NCBI RefSeq assembly: GCF_021129305.1
Contig: NZ_JAJOMB010000030.1
Location: 47,085 to 111,084 of the forward strand
From: Kineosporia babensis
GTDB lineage: Bacteria > Actinomycetota > Actinomycetes > Actinomycetales > Kineosporiaceae
Reading direction: 5' to 3'
Length of the DNA: 64,000 nucleotides
The notes beneath the pieces are model-generated. The model saw only the letters and a list, made by a program, of their open reading frames with translations, was not told the origin of the DNA and searched no databases. The stretch's first letter is position 1, and each line of letters opens with the position of its first letter. A program made the translations under genes and the position numbers. Below, in pieces: positions 58,677-64,000 of this stretch.

Positions 58677-59840
58677 ATGACGCGATTCACGGATGTCGCC
58701 GGGCAGCTCACCGAGCAGGCGATCGAGCTTCCTTCTTGGGCTTTCGGCAACTCGGGCACGCGCTTCAAGGTCTTCGGATCGGCCGGCACCGCGCGTGACC
58801 CGTTCGAGAAGATCGCCGACGCCGCGCAGGTGCACAAGTACACCGGCCTGGCCCCGACCGTCGCGCTGCACATCCCCTGGGACAAGGTCGAGAACTTCGA
58901 GGACCTGCGCAAGCACGCCGAGGACGTCGGCGTGGCGCTCGGCACGATCAACTCGAACACCTTCCAGGACGACGAGTACAAGCTGGGCGCGCTCACCCAC
59001 ACCGACGCGTCCGTCCGGCAGAGGGCGATCGACCACCACTTCGAGTGCATCGACGTGATGAACGCGACCGGCAGCCGCGACCTGAAGATCTGGCTGGCCG
59101 AGGGCAGCAACTACCCGGGCCAGGGCGACCTGCGCGGGCGCCAGGACCGGCTGGCCGAGTCCCTGGCCACGATCTACGAACGCATCGGTGAGAACCAGCG
59201 CCTGGTCCTCGAATACAAGTTCTTCGAGCCCGCGTTCTACCACACCGACGTGCCGGACTGGGGCACCTCCTACGCCCAGGTCAGCGCCCTCGGCCCGAAC
59301 GCGATGGTCTGCCTGGACACCGGCCACCACGCCCCCGGCACCAACATCGAGTTCATCGTGATGCAGCTGCTGCGCCTGGGCCGGCTCGGCAGCTTCGACT
59401 TCAACTCGCGCTTCTACGCCGACGACGACCTGATCGTGGGCGCGGCCGACCCGTTCCAGCTGTTCCGGATCCTGTTCGAGGTGGTCCGCGGCGGCGGCTA
59501 CGGCAATCCGGACGTGGCGTTCATGCTCGACCAGTGCCACAACATCGAGCAGAAGATCCCCGGCCAGATCCGCTCGGTACTGAACGTCCAGGAGATGACG
59601 GCCCGCGCCCTGCTGGTGGACCGCGAAGCGCTCGGGCAGGCCCAGGAGCAGGGTGACGTCCTCAGCGCCAACCAGATCTTCATGGACGCCTTCTACACCG
59701 ACGTGCGCGCCGACCTCGCCGCCTGGCGCGAGAGCCGCGGCCTGCCTGCGGACCCGATGAAGGCCTACCTCGAATCCGGCTACCAGAACAAGATCGAGAC
59801 CGAGCGCGTCGGCGGCACCCAGGCCGGCTGGGGCGCCTGA
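58677..59840 (+). CDS. rhaI: L-rhamnose isomerase (RhaI type)
   Basis: A 387-residue TIM-barrel metal-dependent isomerase that turns L-rhamnose into L-rhamnulose in the cytoplasm. It is the RhaI type of actinobacteria, alphaproteobacteria and Pseudomonas stutzeri, not E. coli RhaA. Family segments are ALHIPWDKV, GTINSNTFQDDEYKLGALTH, KIWLAEGSNYPGQ and the metal-site helix region LEYKFFEPAFYHTDVPDWG, then CLDTGHHAPGTNIE. It is first in the operon rhaI-rhaEW-rhaB-lldD and sits behind a LacI-type palindrome. Confidence 0.95.
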   Translation: MTRFTDVAGQLTEQAIELPSWAFGNSGTRFKVFGSAGTARDPFEKIADAAQVHKYTGLAPTVALHIPWDKVENFEDLRKHAEDVGVALGTINSNTFQDDEYKLGALTHTDASVRQRAIDHHFECIDVMNATGSRDLKIWLAEGSNYPGQGDLRGRQDRLAESLATIYERIGENQRLVLEYKFFEPAFYHTDVPDWGTSYAQVSALGPNAMVCLDTGHHAPGTNIEFIVMQLLRLGRLGSFDFNSRFYADDDLIVGAADPFQLFRILFEVVRGGGYGNPDVAFMLDQCHNIEQKIPGQIRSVLNVQEMTARALLVDREALGQAQEQGDVLSANQIFMDAFYTDVRADLAAWRESRGLPADPMKAYLESGYQNKIETERVGGTQAGWGA

Positions 59841-59871
59841 ACACTCCACGATCGAAGAGGAAAACAGCGAA

Positions 59872-61908
59872 ATGACGAACGAGACCGTCGCCGCGCTCAT
59901 CGCCCGCAGCAACCGCCTCGGCGCCGACCCGAAGAACACTAACTACGCCGGCGGGAACACCTCGGCCAAGGGCAGCGAGATCGACCCGGTCACCGGGCAG
60001 CCGGTCGAGCTGCTGTGGGTCAAGGGCTCGGGCGGCGACCTGGGCACGCTGACCGAGAAGGGCCTGGCGGCACTGCGTCTGGACCGGATGAAGGCGCTGG
60101 TCGACGTCTACCCGGGGATCGAGCGCGAGGACGAGATGGTCGCCGCGTTCGACTACTGCCTGCACGGCAAGGGCGGGGCCGCGCCGAGCATCGACACCGC
60201 CATGCACGGCCTGGTCGATGCCGCGCACGTGGACCACCTGCACCCGGACAGCGGCATCGCGATCGCCACCGCGGCTGACGGCGAGGCGCTGACCAAGCAG
60301 ATCTTCGGCGAGAAGGTGGTCTGGGTTCCCTGGCGGCGTCCCGGTTTCCAGCTCGGCCTGGACATCGCGGCGATCAAGGCGGCCAACCCGCAGGCGATCG
60401 GCACGATCCTGGGCGGGCACGGGATCACCGCCTGGGGCGAGACCAGCGAGGAGTCGGAGAAGAACTCTCTCTGGATCATCGAGACCGCGGCCGCGTACAT
60501 CGCGGCGAATGGTTCGGAAAAGCCTTTCGGCGCCACGCGCGAGGGGTACGCCGCCCTCCCGGCCGAGGAGCGCAAGGCCAAGGCCGCCGCCCTGGCCGCT
60601 ACCGTCCGCGGTATCGCCAGCAAGGACAAGCGGATGGTCGGGCACTTCACCGACTCCGACGTGGTCCTGGACTTCCTGGCCAGCGAAAGGGCCCCGGAAC
60701 TGGCGGCACTGGGCACCAGCTGCCCTGACCACTTCCTCCGCACCAAGGTAAAGCCGCTGATCCTCGATCTGCCGGCCACCGCGTCCGTTGCTGATTCAAT
60801 CGCCCGCCTGAAGGAGCTCCACGAGGAGTACCGGGCGGACTACACCGCCTACTACGACAAGCACGCCGACGCGAACAGCCCGGCCATCCGCGGCGCCGAC
60901 CCGCTGATCGTGCTGATCCCCGGTGTGGGCATGTTCAGCTACGGCGCGAACAAGCAGACCGCGCGCGTGGCCGGTGAGTTCTACGTCAACGCGATCAACG
61001 TGATGCGCGGCGCCGAGTCGCTGTCCACCTACACGCCGATCTCGGACGCGGAGAAGTTCCGGATCGAGTACTGGGCGCTGGAAGAGGCCAAGCTCAAGCG
61101 GATGCCGAAGCCCAAGACGCACGCCGGGCGAGTCGCTTTCGTGACCGGCGCGGCCTCCGGCATCGGCAAGGCGATCGCTCAGCGTCTGGCCGCCGAAGGC
61201 GCCTGCGTCGTGGTGGCCGACCTGGATCTGGAGAAGGCCCAGGCCGCCGCGGCCGAAATCGGTAACAGCGACGTGGCGATCGGGGTGGCCGCGAATGTGT
61301 CTGACGGCGCCGCCGTTCAGGATGCCGTGAACGAAGCTCTTCTGGCCTTCGGCGGCATCGACCTGGTGGTGAACAACGCCGGGCTCTCGCTGTCCCGGCC
61401 CCTGCTGGAGACCACCGAGGCCGACTGGGACCTGCAGCACGACGTGATGGCCAAGGGCTCGTTCCTGGTGTCCAAGGCTGCGGCCAAGGCACTGATCGAG
61501 CAGGGCCTGGGCGGCGACATCATCTACATCTCCTCCAAGAACAGCGTTTTCGCCGGTCCGAACAACATCGCCTACTCCGCCACCAAGGCCGACCAGGCCC
61601 ACCAGGTGCGGCTGCTGGCGGTCGAGCTCGGTGCGTACGGCGTGCGGGTGAACGGCGTGAACCCGGACGGCGTGGTGCGCGGGTCGGGTATCTTCGCCTC
61701 GGGCTGGGGCGCCAACCGCGCGGCCACCTACGGCGTGGCCGAGGAGGACCTGGGCCAGTTCTACGCCAACCGAACGATTCTCAAGCGTGAGGTGCTGCCG
61801 GAGCACGTCGCCGACGCGGTCTTCGTGCTCACCGGCGACGAGCTGAGCCGCACCACCGGCCTGCACATCCCGGTCGACTCCGGCGTCGCGGCGGCCTTCC
61901 TGCGATGA
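59872..61908 (+). CDS. rhaEW: bifunctional rhamnulose-1-phosphate aldolase / lactaldehyde dehydrogenase
   Basis: A 678-residue fusion. The N-terminal 400 or so residues form a class II aldolase (AraD/FucA-like; HVDHLHPDSGIAIA with Zn-binding His and GGHGITAWG), which cleaves L-rhamnulose-1-phosphate into DHAP and L-lactaldehyde. From about residue 415 there is an SDR domain: TGAASGIGKA near 424, NNAG, ISSKNS with the catalytic Ser, YSATK with the Tyr-xxx-Lys. That domain oxidises lactaldehyde to lactate. The same fusion is known from Bacillus and actinobacteria. The ATG follows GAAGAGGAAAA. The rhaB start overlaps its stop by 4 bases. Confidence 0.95.
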   Translation: MTNETVAALIARSNRLGADPKNTNYAGGNTSAKGSEIDPVTGQPVELLWVKGSGGDLGTLTEKGLAALRLDRMKALVDVYPGIEREDEMVAAFDYCLHGKGGAAPSIDTAMHGLVDAAHVDHLHPDSGIAIATAADGEALTKQIFGEKVVWVPWRRPGFQLGLDIAAIKAANPQAIGTILGGHGITAWGETSEESEKNSLWIIETAAAYIAANGSEKPFGATREGYAALPAEERKAKAAALAATVRGIASKDKRMVGHFTDSDVVLDFLASERAPELAALGTSCPDHFLRTKVKPLILDLPATASVADSIARLKELHEEYRADYTAYYDKHADANSPAIRGADPLIVLIPGVGMFSYGANKQTARVAGEFYVNAINVMRGAESLSTYTPISDAEKFRIEYWALEEAKLKRMPKPKTHAGRVAFVTGAASGIGKAIAQRLAAEGACVVVADLDLEKAQAAAAEIGNSDVAIGVAANVSDGAAVQDAVNEALLAFGGIDLVVNNAGLSLSRPLLETTEADWDLQHDVMAKGSFLVSKAAAKALIEQGLGGDIIYISSKNSVFAGPNNIAYSATKADQAHQVRLLAVELGAYGVRVNGVNPDGVVRGSGIFASGWGANRAATYGVAEEDLGQFYANRTILKREVLPEHVADAVFVLTGDELSRTTGLHIPVDSGVAAAFLR

Positions 61909-63326
61909 GAACGGTTGCCGCAGTAGATCTAGGGGCAACCAGTGGACGGGTCATCCTGGGTACCGTCGAGGGTGGCGGCTTGCGGATGCGGCACGTCGCG
62001 CGGTTCGCCAACGACCCGGTCCAGCTGACCGACGGTCTGCACTGGAACGTCCTCGAGCTCTACCAGCAAGTGCTGGCCGGCCTGGCGACTGCGGAACGGC
62101 AGTCGCCAGGCGAGATCCTGAGCGTGGGCATCGATTCCTGGGCGGTGGACTACGGTCTGCTGCGCGGCGGTGCCCTGCTCGGGGTGCCCTACCACTACCG
62201 GGACGAGCGCACCGCGCGTGGTGTGGAGGCCGTCCACGATCGGTTCCTGGCGTCGGATCTATACCGCCGCAACGGTCTTCAGCATCTGCCGTTCAACACC
62301 GTGTTCCAGCTGGCCTCCGAGCAGGGCCTGCTGGAGGTGGCCGAACGGATGCTGCTGATCCCCGATCTGCTGACGTTCTGGCTGACCGGGGCCGAGGTGG
62401 CCGAGCGCACCAACGCCTCGACCACCGGCCTGCTGAACCCGCGCGACGGCAAGTGGGACAAGGAACTACTGACGGCGCTGAGCATTCCGGGTTCGCTCCT
62501 ACCGGACTTGGTCGAAGCAGGGACGTCGGTGGGCCCGTTGCGCGCGAACGCGGCCTCAGTTGTCGGCCGGGCCCTGGACGTGGTCGCGGTCGGGTCACAC
62601 GACACCGCCTCCGCCGTGGTCGCGGTGCCGAACACCGGCCGCGACTTCGCCTACATCTCCTGCGGTACCTGGGGTTTGGTCGGGCTGGAGCTGGACGAGC
62701 CGGTGTTCTCGGACGCCGCCCGGGAAGCCAACTTCACCAACGAGGGCGGGGTCGACGGGCGAATCCGTTTCCTGCACAACGTGATGGGCCTGTGGCTGCT
62801 GTCCGAGTCGGTGCGTTCCTGGGATCGCCTGGCCAACAGCAGCCAGCGTTCCAGCAATCTGGAGCAGTTGCTGGCCGAGGCCGAGGAAGCTCCGGTGCCC
62901 GCGGCCGTGTTCGACGTGAACGATCCGCGGTTCATGGCCCCCGGTGACATGCCCAGCCGGATCGCCGCCTGGTACGCCGAGCACGATCTGCCCGCACCGA
63001 GCACTCCCCCGCAGTTCGCCCGCGCCATCATCGACAGCCTGGCCCAGGCATTCGCCGACTCGGTGCTCAAGGCCGCGCAGATCGCCGGTCATCCGGTCCG
63101 CATCATCCACATCGTCGGAGGCGGCGCCCAGAACCGCATGCTCTGCCAGGCGACCGCCGACCGCAGCGGCCTGCCCGTGCTCGCCGGTCCGGTGGAAGCC
63201 ACCGCGGTGGGCAATATCCTGGTCCAGGCCCGTACCGCCGGCCTGGTCGAGGGTGGTCTGGCCGAGCTGCGCGCAGTGGTGGCGCAGGCCTTCACACCGA
63301 TCCGCTACGAACCTCGCACCAGCTGA
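61905..63326 (+). CDS. rhaB: rhamnulokinase
   Basis: A 473-residue FGGY-family kinase that phosphorylates L-rhamnulose at C1. The ATPase-fold motifs are visible: [14 protein letters not shown] (phosphate 1 loop), [12 protein letters not shown] with the catalytic Asp region, [13 protein letters not shown] and [13 protein letters not shown] (phosphate 2), and [15 protein letters not shown] (adenosine). It overlaps the aldolase/dehydrogenase gene by 4 bases and is followed after 14 bases by an lldD-like gene. Confidence 0.95.
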   Translation: MRTVAAVDLGATSGRVILGTVEGGGLRMRHVARFANDPVQLTDGLHWNVLELYQQVLAGLATAERQSPGEILSVGIDSWAVDYGLLRGGALLGVPYHYRDERTARGVEAVHDRFLASDLYRRNGLQHLPFNTVFQLASEQGLLEVAERMLLIPDLLTFWLTGAEVAERTNASTTGLLNPRDGKWDKELLTALSIPGSLLPDLVEAGTSVGPLRANAASVVGRALDVVAVGSHDTASAVVAVPNTGRDFAYISCGTWGLVGLELDEPVFSDAAREANFTNEGGVDGRIRFLHNVMGLWLLSESVRSWDRLANSSQRSSNLEQLLAEAEEAPVPAAVFDVNDPRFMAPGDMPSRIAAWYAEHDLPAPSTPPQFARAIIDSLAQAFADSVLKAAQIAGHPVRIIHIVGGGAQNRMLCQATADRSGLPVLAGPVEATAVGNILVQARTAGLVEGGLAELRAVVAQAFTPIRYEPRTS

Positions 63327-63340
63327 GGAAGGGGCCCACC

Positions 63341-64000
63341 GTGGTGCAACGCCAGTTCCCCAAGCCCGCCGAGGTCTTCGAGCTCATGCAGTTCAAGAAG
63401 CCCGAGTTCAACGGCCGCAAACGCCGCCTGGACAAGGCACTGACCATCTACGACCTCCGCAAGATCGCCCAGCGCCGCACCCCACGCGCCGCGTTCGACT
63501 ACACCGACGGCGCCGCCGAGAGCGAACTGTCCCTGGACCGCGCCCGCCGCGCCTTCGAGGACGTGGAGTTCCACCCCCAGGTCCTGCGCGACGTGGCCAA
63601 GGTGGACACCTCCACCACCGTGTTCGGCGGGCCCTCCGCCCTGCCCTTCGGCATCGCCCCCACCGGCTTCACCCGACTCATGCAGACCGAAGGTGAAACC
63701 GCCGGGGCTTCAGCCGCAGCCGCCGCCGGGATCCCGTTCTGCCTCTCCACCCTGGGCACCACCTCCATCGAGGGTGTGAAGGCAGCCAACCCGAACGGCC
63801 GCAACTGGTTCCAGCTGTACGTGATGAAACAACGCGAGATCTCCTACGAACTGGTCAAGCGCGCGGCGGCCAGCGACTTCGACACCTTGTTCTTCACCGT
63901 CGACACCCCGGTCGCGGGAGCTCGGCTGCGGGACAAGCGCAATGGCTTCTCGATCCCGCCCCAGATCACGCTGGGCACGATCGCCAACGCCAGCGTGCGC
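63341..64000 (+). CDS. lldD: FMN-dependent alpha-hydroxy-acid dehydrogenase, LldD-like (5' part only)
   Basis: The first 220 residues of an FMN-dependent alpha-hydroxy-acid oxidase or L-lactate dehydrogenase; the remainder lies past the window edge. The frame starts at GTG 63341 after GAGGAAGGGG. FMN-domain segments seen are [74 protein letters not shown] and [19 protein letters not shown]. Its place in the operon makes good sense: it would oxidise the L-lactate released by RhaEW to pyruvate. The catalytic His lies beyond the visible part. Confidence 0.88.
   Translation, partial: MVQRQFPKPAEVFELMQFKKPEFNGRKRRLDKALTIYDLRKIAQRRTPRAAFDYTDGAAESELSLDRARRAFEDVEFHPQVLRDVAKVDTSTTVFGGPSALPFGIAPTGFTRLMQTEGETAGASAAAAAGIPFCLSTLGTTSIEGVKAANPNGRNWFQLYVMKQREISYELVKRAAASDFDTLFFTVDTPVAGARLRDKRNGFSIPPQITLGTIANASVR

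Noticed and set aside
1..64000. tRNA genes, CRISPR arrays, integrases or complete insertion sequences
   Set aside because: None was recognised; only the short inverted-repeat elements hint at past mobility.

Overview
The window is high-GC DNA with GTG/TTG starts, 1-8 bp start/stop overlaps and dense operons, which points to an actinomycete. MptB-type lipoglycan mannosylation, a WXG100/EccC type VII module and a HelD helicase agree with that. I suspect a Kineosporia-like actinomycete, but the sequence alone does not fix the genus. I saw no tRNA, rRNA, CRISPR array or complete insertion sequence.

Layout. (1) 1-8320, minus strand: two ABC importer operons of the NMT1/SsuA type, each with its own amidohydrolase (one cytosine-deaminase-like, one AtzB/8-oxoguanine-deaminase-like). 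An XRE-cupin regulator sits between them with a perfect inverted-repeat operator candidate. This looks like uptake and hydrolysis of N-heterocyclic compounds. (2) 8355-11216: an RraA/LigK-like protein, a GntR-FCD regulator, a rhodanese sulfurtransferase and an internally deleted MFS remnant. (3) 11323-18915: HelD, a degenerate PfkB protein, an SDR-TetR-isochorismatase-like operon (SDR frameshifted) behind a double palindromic operator, a nucleoside hydrolase-like gene, and an LLM oxidoreductase-trpF pair behind another inverted repeat. (4) 19017-23119: an ECF sigma factor, its zinc-finger anti-sigma factor and an ABC exporter. The upstream gap carries two CRP/GlxR-like boxes and is shared with a divergent mptB-like mannosyltransferase operon. 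(5) 27095-36429: a diguanylate cyclase, a glycine-betaine (OpuA/ProVWX) importer with tandem-duplicated binding proteins, two universal stress proteins, a GNAT enzyme and an Fe-ADH-like enzyme. (6) 36505-40838: a receptor-type Ser/Thr kinase, an LppU-like small protein, and a TetR-MFS drug-efflux operon with two operators.

(7) 40966-54879 is the most interesting part. It holds an EccC/FtsK motor with an N-terminal FHA domain, a beta-propeller/FN3 surface protein, MoxR, DUF58, a TgpA-like transglutaminase lacking its expected catalytic residues, a Ser/Thr kinase carrying an extracellular FN3 domain, and a WXG100 protein. Gene content resembles the bifidobacterial PFNA cluster (kinase, FN3, AAA, DUF58, transglutaminase, FHA), here joined to a minimal type VII secretion motor and substrate with no EccB/D/E or mycosin.

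(8) 54940-64000: a TetR regulator and divergent GH3 beta-glucosidase, a small hypothetical gene, then a rhamnose operon (rhaI, bifunctional rhaEW, rhaB and the start of an lldD-like lactate dehydrogenase) behind a LacI-type operator. The encoded route runs L-rhamnose, L-rhamnulose, rhamnulose-1-phosphate, DHAP plus lactaldehyde, lactate, pyruvate.
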